Part shown: positions 47,337 to 56,535 of the stretch, one piece after another | Position numbering within the stretch: the first letter of the stretch is position 1 | Layout of the letters: every line of letters begins with the position of its first letter | From: JAGOEY01 sp017997515 | GTDB lineage: Bacteria; Pseudomonadota; Gammaproteobacteria; Burkholderiales; Burkholderiaceae_C | Reading direction: 5' to 3' | DNA: 64,000 nt | Assembly (NCBI GenBank): GCA_026314275.1 | Contig: CP111109.1 | Span: forward strand, 682,001-746,000 | Program-made: the position numbers and the translations under genes | The notes under the pieces: generated by a model | What the model was told of the DNA's origin: nothing | Seen by the model: only the letters and a program-made list of their open reading frames with translations | The model's database searches: none

Positions 47337-47945
47337 ATGCAAACCCATCCCGACCCCGCCGAACTACTGACCGCCATGCGCAGCGGCGACACCCGCGCGC
47401 TGGACAGCCTGTACCGCACCTGGTCGGCCAAGGTGCGCTTGTTCGCCCGGCTGCAACTGGCACCCAGTGGGCTGGACGCCGACACCCTGGCCGATGAAAT
47501 CACCGTGGATGTGTTCCACGACATCTGGCGCCACCCCGAGCGCTTTGATGGGCGGGTGGCCTTCAACACCTGGCTGTTCACCCTGGCGCGCAACAAAGCC
47601 ATCGACCGGCTGCGCCAGCTGCAACGCCGCCATGCGTGGGAAGACAGCACCGGAATGGACGGCACCGACCACCCCGCCGATACGCTGAACGAGCCCCCTG
47701 CCCAACTGGCCCAACAACAACGCCAACGCGGCGTCATGGACTGCCTGCGCCGCCTTCGCAACCCGCTGCAACGCGAAAGCCTGATGCTCTGGGCCATGGA
47801 AGACATGCCCCTGGCAGACATTGCACGCCTGCAAGGCAGCCCCGAAAACACTGTGAAGACCCGTCTCCACCATGGCCGCCTGAACCTGCGCGCCTGCCTG
47901 GAACGCTGGCTCCAAAGCGAAGGAAACCCGCATGCCGCAGATTGA
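47337..47945 (+). CDS. ECF RNA polymerase sigma factor
   Basis: A 202-residue sigma-70 family regulator. Sigma2 spans about residues 17-90 (SLYRTWSAKVRLFARLQ, then DEITVDVFHDIWRHPERFD and FNTWLFTLARNKAIDRLR, the -10 recognition helix). Sigma4 spans about 130-190 (PLQRESLMLWAMEDMPLADIA, SPENTVKTRLHHGRLNLR). No extra C-terminal domain. The next gene overlaps its end by 14 bases and encodes a single-span membrane protein, the usual place of an anti-sigma factor. Confidence 0.9.
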   Translation: MQTHPDPAELLTAMRSGDTRALDSLYRTWSAKVRLFARLQLAPSGLDADTLADEITVDVFHDIWRHPERFDGRVAFNTWLFTLARNKAIDRLRQLQRRHAWEDSTGMDGTDHPADTLNEPPAQLAQQQRQRGVMDCLRRLRNPLQRESLMLWAMEDMPLADIARLQGSPENTVKTRLHHGRLNLRACLERWLQSEGNPHAAD

Positions 47946-48456
47946 ACCCAGCGCGGACGATGCGGCCCTGCGTGCCACCTTGCGCAATGCTTTGCAAGAT
48001 GAACTGGCGCAGATGCCGCCCGACGCCGGGTTGGCCGAACTCCATATGCGCCTGCAGGCCGACACCGCCCATGCGCCTGCGGCCAGCTTGCCAAGTTGGC
48101 GTGCTGCCTTGCGCGCCTGGTTCACGCAGTGGCCTACTGCATTGGCCAGTGTTGTCATCGTGCTGCAAAGCGGCTTGTTGTTGTGGCAGGCGCAAACGCC
48201 GAACGACGTCCCCACTTGGCGCAGCACCAGTGTGGGAACTTTGGGCAGCGCCCCCACCGCGCTGCTGGTGGTGCGTTTTGCCCCGCAAGCGCCGCTGGCC
48301 GACGTCACCACGCTACTGCACACCCTGCAGGCCGACGCCGTGGCCGGCCCCGACGAAACCAGTCGCTGGACCCTGGCCGTGCCCATCGCACAGCGCGACA
48401 GCGCTCTGGCCCGCTTGCGTGCCAGTCCGCTGGTGGACGCGGCCGAAGCACCGTGA
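47932..48456 (+). CDS. Single-span membrane protein, probable anti-sigma factor
   Basis: A 174-residue protein with an acidic, helical cytoplasmic part (residues 1-65), one transmembrane helix (about 68-88, TALASVVIVLQSGLLLWQ) and a periplasmic domain of about 85 residues. No zinc-binding HxxxCxxC motif of the classical ZAS type is present. The periplasmic part (ALLVVRF, then helix, strand, RWTLAVP, helix RDSALARLRASPLVDAAE) reads as a beta-alpha-beta-beta-alpha-beta unit resembling peptidase inhibitor I9/propeptide domains. The anti-sigma role is inferred from position and topology. It overlaps the caspase gene by one base (TGATG). Confidence 0.6.
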   Translation: MPQIEPSADDAALRATLRNALQDELAQMPPDAGLAELHMRLQADTAHAPAASLPSWRAALRAWFTQWPTALASVVIVLQSGLLLWQAQTPNDVPTWRSTSVGTLGSAPTALLVVRFAPQAPLADVTTLLHTLQADAVAGPDETSRWTLAVPIAQRDSALARLRASPLVDAAEAP

Positions 48457-49820
48457 TGCAACGTTGGATGCACAGCCTTGTGGTGGTGATGGCCGCGCTG
48501 GCCAGTGCCACCGCCCATGCCGAGCGTTACGCCGTGCTGGTGGGAGTGTCGGAGCTGGCCCACCAGCCGCGCAGCCTGTGGCTGGACGGCCCGCGCCACG
48601 ATGTTGCAGCGGTGCAGGCCACCTTGGCTGCACAGGGCATCACCGCCGCGCGCACCACCGTGCTGGCCGACGGTGTTGCCGGTGCCACCTTGCCCACCCA
48701 GGCGGCCATCCTCCAGGCGATGGACGCGCTCACCCCCCGGCTGGTGGCCGGTGACAGCGTGCTGCTGTACTGGTCGGGCCACGGCGTGCGCAACCCGGCC
48801 CCGCGCAAAGCCAGCCAGGAGCCCGACGGGCTGGACGAGTACCTGCTGGCGCGTGACGCCCAGGTGCACCGCCGCACAGGGGCCCTGCACGGTGCCGTGC
48901 GGGACGCTGCGCTGGGTGCCCGCATCGACGCATGGCAAGCCCGGGGCGCACAGGTGTTTGCCGTGTTCGACACGTGCCATGCCGCCTCCAGCACCCGCAC
49001 CGCAGCCCCCGCCGGGCTGCGATGGCGTGGGCTGCAAACCAGCCAGCTGGGCAGTGGCAACCCGACCACCGGCTTGGCGGAGGTGCTGCCCGCACCCCGG
49101 CACCGCCCGGCCAGCGTGGTTTTTTATGCCAGTGAAAGCCACCAGCGCACGCCTGAGTGGAAAGGCGCGGGTTTGTTCACCCAGGCCCTGCTGGCCGCCT
49201 GGACACCTGCCACACCGAGCTACCGCGCACTGGCCACCACCACCCTGCAGCACTACCAGCGGCTGGCCGCCACGTTGCCGATGGCCCGCAGCGTCTGGCC
49301 TTCTCCTTTGTTCGAGGGCAACCTGGACGCACCGCTGTGGGGCCGCAGCACGGCACCTACAACCGCACCCCTTGCAGACGCAAAACCCAGCATGCCCCTG
49401 CCTTCCGGCGTACAGGCCCAGCTGACGCTGCAACGCCCTGGTCAGCCACCCCAGGAGCGCGCCATCACCAACACCGACCTGGGCACGCTGCCCGCTGGCA
49501 CCACGCTGCTGGTACGCATTCGCAACACCAGCGGCCACTCACTCGACATGGCGCTGACCCACCAGCCCGCGACCGGCCCAGCCCAGGTTGTCTACCCGGC
49601 GCTGCTGGGCGACTCCAACCGGCTGGAAGCCGGCGACCCCAACACCCCTGCACTCTGGCAACAAGGTTTCACACTGACCGATGACGGCGCAGGCCCCGAG
49701 TCGCTGCTGCTGCGCCTGGCACCGGCTCAGCCGCAGTCACTGCCACGCAACCTGGGGCTGGATGACACGAAAGGGCCAGCGCCATGGCAAGCGCGCATCC
49801 GCTGGCAAGTTAAGGGATAA
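48456..49820 (+). CDS. Exported caspase-like peptidase (C14 family) with DUF4384-like C-terminus
   Basis: A 454-residue protein with a cleavable signal peptide (MQRWMHSLVVVMAALASATAHA), so it should act in the periplasm or outside. The caspase fold begins at RYAVLVGVSEL. The catalytic dyad is intact: H109 in YWSGHG and C174 in FAVFDTCHA. A substrate-side FYASESHQRTPEW follows, then GLFTQALLAAW. The C-terminal third (about 325-450: LVRIRNTSGHSLDMAL, VVYPALLGDSNRLEAGD) resembles DUF4384, often fused to bacterial caspases. Its ATG overlaps the stop of the anti-sigma-like gene. It ends just before a dispersed repeat and converges on the CHAT gene. Confidence 0.85.
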   Translation: MQRWMHSLVVVMAALASATAHAERYAVLVGVSELAHQPRSLWLDGPRHDVAAVQATLAAQGITAARTTVLADGVAGATLPTQAAILQAMDALTPRLVAGDSVLLYWSGHGVRNPAPRKASQEPDGLDEYLLARDAQVHRRTGALHGAVRDAALGARIDAWQARGAQVFAVFDTCHAASSTRTAAPAGLRWRGLQTSQLGSGNPTTGLAEVLPAPRHRPASVVFYASESHQRTPEWKGAGLFTQALLAAWTPATPSYRALATTTLQHYQRLAATLPMARSVWPSPLFEGNLDAPLWGRSTAPTTAPLADAKPSMPLPSGVQAQLTLQRPGQPPQERAITNTDLGTLPAGTTLLVRIRNTSGHSLDMALTHQPATGPAQVVYPALLGDSNRLEAGDPNTPALWQQGFTLTDDGAGPESLLLRLAPAQPQSLPRNLGLDDTKGPAPWQARIRWQVKG

Positions 49821-49824
49821 ATTG

Positions 49825-49872
49825 AGCTCTAGCGCCCACTGCATGGGCGCAAGCGGCTATTTATTTAATAGC
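49825..49872. repeat. Dispersed palindromic repeat, copy 8 (between caspase and CHAT genes)
   Basis: AGCTCTAGCGCCCACTGCATGGGCGCAAGC followed by GGCTATTTATTTAATAGC. It has a perfect core stem GCGCCCA/TGGGCGC and the arm pair GCTATT/AATAGC. On the minus strand it encodes the last three residues and TAA stop of the CHAT protein. It separates two convergent operons. Confidence 0.8.
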
Positions 49873-52533
49873 ATCTGTCGACATGCCTGCCAGCAACACA
49901 AAAGCCCCCCAGTAATAGGGGTGTGGGCCGCCTGGCGCGGCACCCTTGTGCACTTGCAGGCCCCGCGCCACCTGTGCTTGCCTTTGCCCCACGGGCTGCT
50001 CCAGCAAAGCCAGCTGTGCGGCGCGCAGCGCATCGGGCTTGTTCTGCCCATCGGCCAGTCCTTGGTAAAACTGCTGCATCAGCGTGGCGGTAGAGCCGTC
50101 GGGCACGGGCCACAGGCTGGCCAGCACGTTGTGCGCACCACGTTCGTGGGCAAGCCAGGCCAAGCTGTCCAGGCTGCGACCTTCTGCATCCACCCCCGGT
50201 GGCACAGCGGTGTCGCAGGCACTCAGGGTCAGCAAGTCCAGGCCGTCAAAGCGAAACCCATCACCCGCCAATGCCGCCAGCGACACCCGTTCACCGCCGC
50301 CCAGTTGCAGCCACGATGCCGCGCTGTCGCCCGGGGTCAGCACAAAGTGGCTGGCGATGTGCACCACACTGCGCTGGGCCAGAGCGGCTTGCAGGCGCGG
50401 CACGGTAAAAGCGGCATCCATCGCCTGCGACGTGTTGGCAGGCCCGGCCCGGCGAATGCTGGCCAGTTCACCCGGCACCTGGGACAGCGCAGGCAGACCC
50501 GCTGCAGCGCGACTGGTCCCAAACAAGGCCCAGCCTTGGCGCGGCGCGGGTGCTGGCTCTCGTTGACGGCCAGCACCCGCATTCAGCGACAGCGCATGGC
50601 GCTGCACCAGCCAGCGGGTGCCGTCATGCAGCGTGCCGAACGGCAGGTAGCGCAGCGCACCTTCGGGATGCAACACCACACGGCTGCCGCTCTCGGGCGG
50701 CAGCAAATGGGCAATGGGTGCCCACAGCAGCGCATACAGCGCCTGGGCTTGCGGGCGGGCATCACGCGCTGGGTTTTGCAGCACGGCACGCAGGTCGGCA
50801 ATGTGGCGCAGCAATGCGGTCTCTGCCACCGGCACATCCACCACCTCGGTGCGCCCCGCGTGTACCACTGCAATCCGCAAGCGCTCAGGCGTGGGCAGGT
50901 AGTAAACATGGGGAACAGCTGACGACCCCGCAACCACTTCGGGAAGTATCGATTCCTGCGGCAGCGGCATGGCGGTAGCCGGTAGCTCCTGTGCCGCCAG
51001 CAATGCAGCAACCGTGGCGTCCAGCGCGTGCTGCACCGGCTGTTCAGGCGCCCCCAGCGGACGCAGCTGGCGGGTCCAGTCGGCAGTGGCGTGCTCCAGC
51101 ACTTGCCGCCGCTCGGCCAAAGTCTGTGCCAGCGGCAACTCAGGCCCGGTGAAAACGATGTTCTGGCGGCGCGGCTCGGTGCTGCGCACGAGCTGGTGGT
51201 AGTCCTCCTCACGCACCATGGCCAGCAGTTGCTCGGCCTCGGGCAGGCGGCGCTGGTCGAGCAGGTCGTCGGCCAGCTCCACATAGTCTTCACGCTTGCC
51301 GGCCATGTGGCTTTGCTGGCGCTGCAGCGGCATGGCCAGGGTGCTGCTGCGTGTATTTTGGGCGGCGTCCACCCCCAGCTTGGCATAGAAGACTTTGGCC
51401 GGCATCTGCCCGGCGTCGCCCGCGCTGTGCGACAGGCGCTGGGCAGCATGCCAGGCCAGCTCAGCGTCGCCCGCGCCCCAGGCAATGGCCAGGGCCTGCG
51501 CAGCCAGGCGGGCACTGGCGTCGGTTTGGCCTTGGCGCAAGAGCAGGTTGGCCTGCACGCGCAGCAAATGGCCCCGTTGGGGGCTGGCTACGCCGTATCG
51601 CAAACGGGCCTGCTCCGCCATGGCCCCCACCTGAATGGCGGCCTCTGCCAGCATGGCAGGCGTGCCGGCGTCGGTGCGGGCCAGCAGATCGATCCGGGCC
51701 ATCCGGGCCCCTTCGACTGCGGGGCTGTCGGCTGCGGCTCCCGAGGCCAAGGCGGCATCAAACCACTGCAGTGCTTCGGCATGGCGGTCCAGCTGGGCGG
51801 CCAACTGGGCAGCATTCACCGCGTTCCAGGCAGCGGCTTCGGGCGGTATCGGCGCAGGGTTGCGCTGGATGGATGCCGCCAGTGCGTACGCCGCTTCGGT
51901 TTCACCCAAAGCCCTGTGCAACTGCAAGCGGTGGCCCTGCACGCTGCGGCAAAGGTCGTCGGCACAGGCTGTATCGGCCGGTAGCCAGCGTTGCAATGCG
52001 CTCACTTCTCTCTGGGCATCGTCCAGGCGCTGCTGGCGCAAGGCATGCGAAAGCAAGGCTGCACGAAAGGCCAGTGCTTCGGCCCCACCGGGGCCGCCGC
52101 CCTCACCCTTCCAGCGCAAGCTGTGCTGCAGACCTTTATGGGCGGCGTCCACCGCCTCTGGCCATAGCCCGACCCCGGCATACAGCCAGGTGGACGTGTG
52201 GAGCGCACCCGTGGTGGCCAGAAACACCTCTTTGGGCGGCATTCCCTGGGGCTGCTGGTACAGACGCAGCGCCTGGCGGATATGTGGAATACCCGCCGCA
52301 TGCTGGCCCTGGCGCAGCGCGCTGACGGCCAGCAGCACATGGGCCTGCGCCCGCGCCAGTGCGGGGGGGTCGGTTGTCAAAAGTGCTTGCAGGCGCTGCC
52401 GGGCCTCACCCCAGCGGGCCGCGTTCATGTCCTGGAACGCAGCGTCGATCTGCGGCTGCTGCGGCAGGCCCGCGGCCCCGGCCTGCAGGCCCAGGCACAC
52501 CAGCGCACCCCACGCAAGCCGCCGCCAGCGCAT
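49861..52533 (-). CDS. Exported TPR-CHAT protein (caspase-like CHAT peptidase domain)
   Basis: An 890-residue protein starting MRWRRLAWGALVCLGLQAG, a signal peptide, so it is predicted to be periplasmic or secreted. Residues about 30-430 are helical TPR-like repeats (ARWGEARQRLQALLTTDP, EAYALAASIQ, LAYHAAQRL-type). The CHAT domain covers about 600-880: VVLHPEGALRYLPFGTLHDG, then the dyad histidine near 729 (HIASHFVL) and cysteine near 773 (LTLSACDTAV), and GAHNVLASLWPVPD. Both catalytic residues are present. The start overlaps the end of the TonB-receptor gene by one base (TGATG), so it is in the same operon. The last codons and the stop come from a dispersed repeat. Confidence 0.85.
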   Translation of the reverse strand: MRWRRLAWGALVCLGLQAGAAGLPQQPQIDAAFQDMNAARWGEARQRLQALLTTDPPALARAQAHVLLAVSALRQGQHAAGIPHIRQALRLYQQPQGMPPKEVFLATTGALHTSTWLYAGVGLWPEAVDAAHKGLQHSLRWKGEGGGPGGAEALAFRAALLSHALRQQRLDDAQREVSALQRWLPADTACADDLCRSVQGHRLQLHRALGETEAAYALAASIQRNPAPIPPEAAAWNAVNAAQLAAQLDRHAEALQWFDAALASGAAADSPAVEGARMARIDLLARTDAGTPAMLAEAAIQVGAMAEQARLRYGVASPQRGHLLRVQANLLLRQGQTDASARLAAQALAIAWGAGDAELAWHAAQRLSHSAGDAGQMPAKVFYAKLGVDAAQNTRSSTLAMPLQRQQSHMAGKREDYVELADDLLDQRRLPEAEQLLAMVREEDYHQLVRSTEPRRQNIVFTGPELPLAQTLAERRQVLEHATADWTRQLRPLGAPEQPVQHALDATVAALLAAQELPATAMPLPQESILPEVVAGSSAVPHVYYLPTPERLRIAVVHAGRTEVVDVPVAETALLRHIADLRAVLQNPARDARPQAQALYALLWAPIAHLLPPESGSRVVLHPEGALRYLPFGTLHDGTRWLVQRHALSLNAGAGRQREPAPAPRQGWALFGTSRAAAGLPALSQVPGELASIRRAGPANTSQAMDAAFTVPRLQAALAQRSVVHIASHFVLTPGDSAASWLQLGGGERVSLAALAGDGFRFDGLDLLTLSACDTAVPPGVDAEGRSLDSLAWLAHERGAHNVLASLWPVPDGSTATLMQQFYQGLADGQNKPDALRAAQLALLEQPVGQRQAQVARGLQVHKGAAPGGPHPYYWGAFVLLAGMSTDAIK

Positions 52534-54638
52534 CAGAAGTCTTTTTCCAATGCCACCGTGGCCGACCAGGGCAGCTTTTGCCGCACGGTGTCGCGCTGTT
52601 CGTTGCCGTAGGTGTCGGTCATCAGGTGCGACACGCTGGTGTAGCGGCTGCCCAGACGGCTGGCGTTGAAGCGCAGGCGGGTGCGGGGGTCGAAGGTCCA
52701 TTGGGCAAACAGGTCGAAGCCGCGCGTGCTTTGGATCTCCAGCGTTTGCCGCGAGCTCACCCGGACGTCGTAGCCAGGCGATGTATTGAAGTTGCCGCCC
52801 CAGCTAAAGGGTGAGCCGGGCGGAGCCACCTCGAAGCCCAGATTGAGCACCGCACGGGGCTGGCCGGGCAGGCCGTTGGGGGCCTCCTGGCCATCCAGCC
52901 TGGAGCGGAACAGCCCCAAACTGGCGCGCACATTCACGGGCAGCGCCACGGGCGTGTGGGCCAGCGCCAGGCGGCCGTCCAGCTCCAGGCCCTGCACACG
53001 CGCATTGCCCGCGTTGACCGGTGTTAAAAGCCAGCGGTCATCCACAAAACTCAGCTGGTTCTGGATGCGCTGCCGGATATGGCGCTGCGACAGGGTGATG
53101 CCCACCTCGCCTTGCCGACCATCCGCGCCGAGCAGTTGCTCGAATCCCAGCTCGATGCCGGTGGAGCGCTCGGGTTGCAAGAATGGGTTGCCGCCCACGT
53201 CGGGGTTGCCGGGCACGTTCCAGTCGGTGGTGCGGGCTTAGGGCGACAGGTCTTTCAGACGTGGCGACCGGTAGGTGCGCCCCGCGTTCAGCCGCAGGGT
53301 GCGCAAGGCATCGATATCCCAGGCCAGCGTGGCCGACGGCAGCCAGACGCCACGGCTGCTGCGGCTGAGCTCGGTGCCGTCTTCCGTCACTGTGAGCTGG
53401 GTGCGCTCATGGCGCAGGCCCGCGTCCAGCCGCCAGTCGGGAGCCAACTGGGCTTTGGCCTGTACAAACGCAGCCGTTTGGCGGCGCTGCACACGGCTGT
53501 GGTAGATCTCTTCCCACTCGGTATCGGTTTGTTTGCGGGTTTCGTTTTCCATGCGCGCACCCAGCACCCAGCGCAGCGCGCTGCTGGTGGCCACGTCCCA
53601 GCGCATGCCAAGGTGGTGGCCACTCTCACGGGTGCGCCATTGCAGGTCTTCGGCCGACACCTCCTGCGCGTCCGCATCCAGCATCTGCTGGACAAAACTG
53701 CCGTTGTCACGGCCCCGGTTGGCGCCTGCGTCCAGCGTCAACCGGCTGCCGTTGTCCCAGCGGTGCTGCCACTGCAGCTGGGGGCGCACACCCCAGAAGC
53801 GGGACGTTTCACGGGTGGCGCTGGTGGCGAAGTAGGCGGGCCAATTGGCCTGCAGGTCATAGGTCTGGTCGGTCAACATGCGCATGTTGCTGCGCTCCAA
53901 CAAGCCCCCCAGGGTCAACGTGTCGCGCGGGCTGGCGCGCCAGACCAGCTGCGGGGCGATCGACAGGGCGTCTGTGCGGTTGTTGCGCTGGGTGTCGGTG
54001 CGGTCGGTGTAGTACGCACTCCCGTCAGGGCTGATACCCGCGCCATGGGCCTGGGTGCGGGGCGATACACGGCGCTGGCCGGCGCGGGCGGTGATCTGGT
54101 AGTCCACATTCCCCGTGGAGCCGCCCCACTCCAGGCCCAGGCTGCCAACGGGGCGGCCACCGTCTGAGCCGCCCTGGGCCTTGAGCCGCAGCTTGTCGCG
54201 CCCACTGGCAGCGCGGGTGGTGATGCGCACGATGCCCGCTACCGCCTCACCGCTGTTGCTGGCCGACGCACCGCGCACGATGTCCACCTGCTCCACCATG
54301 TCCACAGTCAGGTCTTGCAGCATCACCCCCTCATTCAAGCCACCCACCGCCTGGCCGTTGATCTCCACGCGGGTGTAGCCGTTGCCCATGCCACGCAACT
54401 GGATACGACCCTCCGGGGTGATCTGCACACCGGGCAGGCGGCGCAGCGCATCGGTCAGGTCACCACCATCGCCGAAGCGGGCGAGGTCTTCATGCTCAAA
54501 AGAACGGGTGTTGGGATCGTGGCCGAGCGCGTTGCGGTCCGTGACGGTGATCGAGGGAAGTTCTGCGGAAAAACCGGCGCTGGTAGCGGTCAGCAGTGTC
54601 AGAAGTGGCAAGGAATAACGAAGTACAAACAGGCGCAT
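52533..54638 (-). pseudogene. TonB-dependent outer-membrane receptor, interrupted by an in-frame ochre codon
   Basis: The frame would give 701 residues but has TAA at codon 467 (53238-53240). The first part has a signal peptide (MRLFVLRYSLPLLTLLTATSAG), then a plug domain (LPSITVTDRNALG, LTDALRRLPGVQI, RGMGNGYTRVEINGQAVGG, VDIVRGASASNSGEAVAGIV) and the first strands of the barrel. The frame continues without shift after the stop (ARTTDWNVPGNPDVGGNPFLQPE), with typical barrel strands and a C-terminal phenylalanine (VALEKDF). There is no N-terminal signalling (STN) domain. A single base change from a Tyr codon could explain the stop. A truncated 466-residue barrel should not fold, so the gene is probably inactive unless the stop is an error or is read through. 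Confidence 0.85.
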
Positions 54639-54676
54639 AAGCCTGAAAGTATCCCCGAAAAATACACTTTGTTTCT

Positions 54677-54713
54677 AAAGCTAGTATTTTCATAGCTACT
54701 TGCGCCCGTCCTG
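54677..54713. repeat. Dispersed palindromic repeat, copy 9 (half copy, end of msrQ)
   Basis: AAAGCTAGTATTTTCATAGCTACTTGCGCCCG: the arm pair GCTAG/ATAGC and one half of the GCGCCC core. On the minus strand it supplies the TAG stop codon of msrQ. Confidence 0.6.
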
Positions 54714-55325
54714 TATACGCTGCAGCCTCTTTTTCTTCAAAAACTGAACCACCCGCCAGCCCAGCAGCACGGCGATGATGGCGGCATAGACAAACACTTC
54801 GGTGAAGTCGTTTTTGCCTGCCCGCATCCAGAAAAAATGCAGCAGGCCGAGCCCGGCAATCAGGTACACCAGCTTGTGCAGCATTTGCCAGCGTTTGCCA
54901 CCCAGTGCCTTGATGGCGCGGTTGAATGACGTGGCGGCCAGCGGTGTCAGCAGCACAAAGGCGCTGAAACCCACCAGGATGAAGGGCCGCTTGGCGATGT
55001 CATTGGCGATGTCGGGCACGTCAAAACCCATGTCAAACCAACTGTACGACAGCAGGTGTAGCACCACATAGAAGTACACAAACAGCCCCAGCATGCGCCG
55101 AAAGCGCGCCAGCTGTGGCGTGCTGCTGAGCACCCGCAGCGGGGTCACCGCCAGCACGATGCACAGGAAGCGCAGCGTCCAGTCGCCAGTGGCGCGGATC
55201 AGGTACTCGGCCGGGTTGGCGCCCAGGTTGTTGGTGAACGCGCCGTAGAACAGCCACGCAAATGGCAGCAGGCACAGCACAAAAACCACCGGCTTGGCCA
55301 GTGGGTGCATCAGGAGTTTTCGCAT
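54696..55325 (-). CDS. msrQ: Heme-binding membrane subunit MsrQ
   Basis: Inner-membrane heme b protein that passes quinol electrons to the periplasmic methionine-sulfoxide reductase MsrP. It is 209 residues with about six hydrophobic segments (KPVVFVLCLLPFAWLFYGAF, then LGLFVYFYVVLHLLSY and WQMLHKLVYLIAGLGLLHF), whose histidines are the likely heme ligands. ATG at 55323-55325 is preceded by an in-frame GTG that could also serve. It follows msrP by 22 bases. Confidence 0.92.
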   Translation of the reverse strand: MRKLLMHPLAKPVVFVLCLLPFAWLFYGAFTNNLGANPAEYLIRATGDWTLRFLCIVLAVTPLRVLSSTPQLARFRRMLGLFVYFYVVLHLLSYSWFDMGFDVPDIANDIAKRPFILVGFSAFVLLTPLAATSFNRAIKALGGKRWQMLHKLVYLIAGLGLLHFFWMRAGKNDFTEVFVYAAIIAVLLGWRVVQFLKKKRLQRIQDGRK

Positions 55326-55347
55326 CACGGGGTGTGGCGCACCAAAC

Positions 55348-56343
55348 TCAGTAATTCGCCTTCAAATCCATCCCCGCATAGAGCTGTCCCACCTGCGCCT
55401 CGTAGCCGTTAAACATCAGGGTTTTGCGTTTCTTGGCAAACAGGCCGTCTTCGCCGATGCGCCGCTCGCTGGCCTGGCTCCAACGGGGGTGGTCCACGTT
55501 GGGGTTCACGTTGGAGTAGAAGCCGTATTCCTGCCGGGCCGCTTTGTTCCAGGCGGTGGCAGGCTGTTTGTCGGTGAAGCGGATCTTGACGATGGACTTG
55601 GCGCTCTTGAAGCCGTATTTCCATGGCACCACCAGCCGCACGGGCGCACCGTTCTGGTTGGGCAGCACTTCGCCATACATACCAAAGGTCAGCAGCGTCA
55701 GCGGGTGCATGGCTTCGTCCATACGCAGGCCTTCGGCATACGGCCAGTCGAGTACGGCGGAGCCGACGAAGGGCATGGTCTTGGGGTCGGCCAAGGTCAG
55801 GAATTCGACGTATTTGGCGCTGCCCAATGGTTCGACGCGTTTGATGAGTTCAGCCAGCGAGTAACCCACCCACGGCACCACCATCGACCAGCCTTCGACA
55901 CAGCGCAGGCGGTAGATACGCTCTTCCTGCGCGCTGAGCTTGAGCAGGTCTTCCAGCGTGTATTTGCCGGGTTTCTTGACCAGGCCTTCGATCTCGACCG
56001 TCCAGGGTGTGGTCTTCAGGGTGTGGGCGTTCTTTACCGGGTCACCCTTGTCGGTGCCGAACTCGTAGAAGTTGTTGTAGGTGCTGGCGTCTTTGTAGTC
56101 GGTGATTTTGTCCATCACCACCGCGCCCGCCACGGCGGACTTGGCACCGGGCAAAGCGGTCAGTTTGTTGGGGCGTGTGGTTTGTGCCATGGCCTCACGG
56201 CCTGCCCAACCGGCCAGGGAGGCACCGGCAACACCACCGGCCAGCAGCTTCATCAGGTCGCGCCGGCCCTCGTAAACAGCACGCGGCGTGATGTCGCTGG
56301 GCACAGGGTGGGTGAAACCGTCGCGCGGGGTCTTGATCAGCAT
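55348..56343 (-). CDS. msrP: Periplasmic methionine-sulfoxide reductase catalytic subunit MsrP
   Basis: Molybdopterin enzyme that repairs oxidised methionines in envelope proteins. It is 331 residues. A twin-arginine signal (GRRDLMKLLAGGVAG) marks Tat export. The molybdenum-ligand cysteine is in YRLRCVEGWSMVVPWVGY, and substrate-pocket regions VRLVVPWKYGFKSAK and SEVNPNVDHPRW-like (NVNPNVDHPRWSQA) are present. The start is supported by AAGGAG before the ATG. The 192-base gap upstream (56344-56535) shows no gene. Confidence 0.95.
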   Translation of the reverse strand: MLIKTPRDGFTHPVPSDITPRAVYEGRRDLMKLLAGGVAGASLAGWAGREAMAQTTRPNKLTALPGAKSAVAGAVVMDKITDYKDASTYNNFYEFGTDKGDPVKNAHTLKTTPWTVEIEGLVKKPGKYTLEDLLKLSAQEERIYRLRCVEGWSMVVPWVGYSLAELIKRVEPLGSAKYVEFLTLADPKTMPFVGSAVLDWPYAEGLRMDEAMHPLTLLTFGMYGEVLPNQNGAPVRLVVPWKYGFKSAKSIVKIRFTDKQPATAWNKAARQEYGFYSNVNPNVDHPRWSQASERRIGEDGLFAKKRKTLMFNGYEAQVGQLYAGMDLKANY

Positions 56344-56535
56344 AAGAAGCTCCTTGGTTGGGCCATGGCACGGCCCCTCATGAACAGGGTACGCAAAAAA
56401 CCACGCCTCGGATTCAGCGTTGCGCACCAGTGTCACCACAGACGGCAGCAGAACCTCAGGCGAGTACCACCCTTAGTTCGTGACTGCATCCATTCCGGTT
56501 ACAGCCATTCCGCTTTTTTTGGAGCCAGCCGCTGC

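Noticed and set aside
53238..54638. FecA-type signalling from the TonB receptor to the ECF sigma factor
   Set aside because: The receptor lacks the N-terminal STN signalling domain; after the signal peptide it goes straight into the plug. The anti-sigma-like protein is also not FecR-like.
54639..54700. A shared ECF promoter upstream of the TonB/CHAT operon
   Set aside because: I see no match to the GGTTCT-16-CGTAAA pattern proposed for the sigma operon, so common control of both operons has no support in the promoter sequence.
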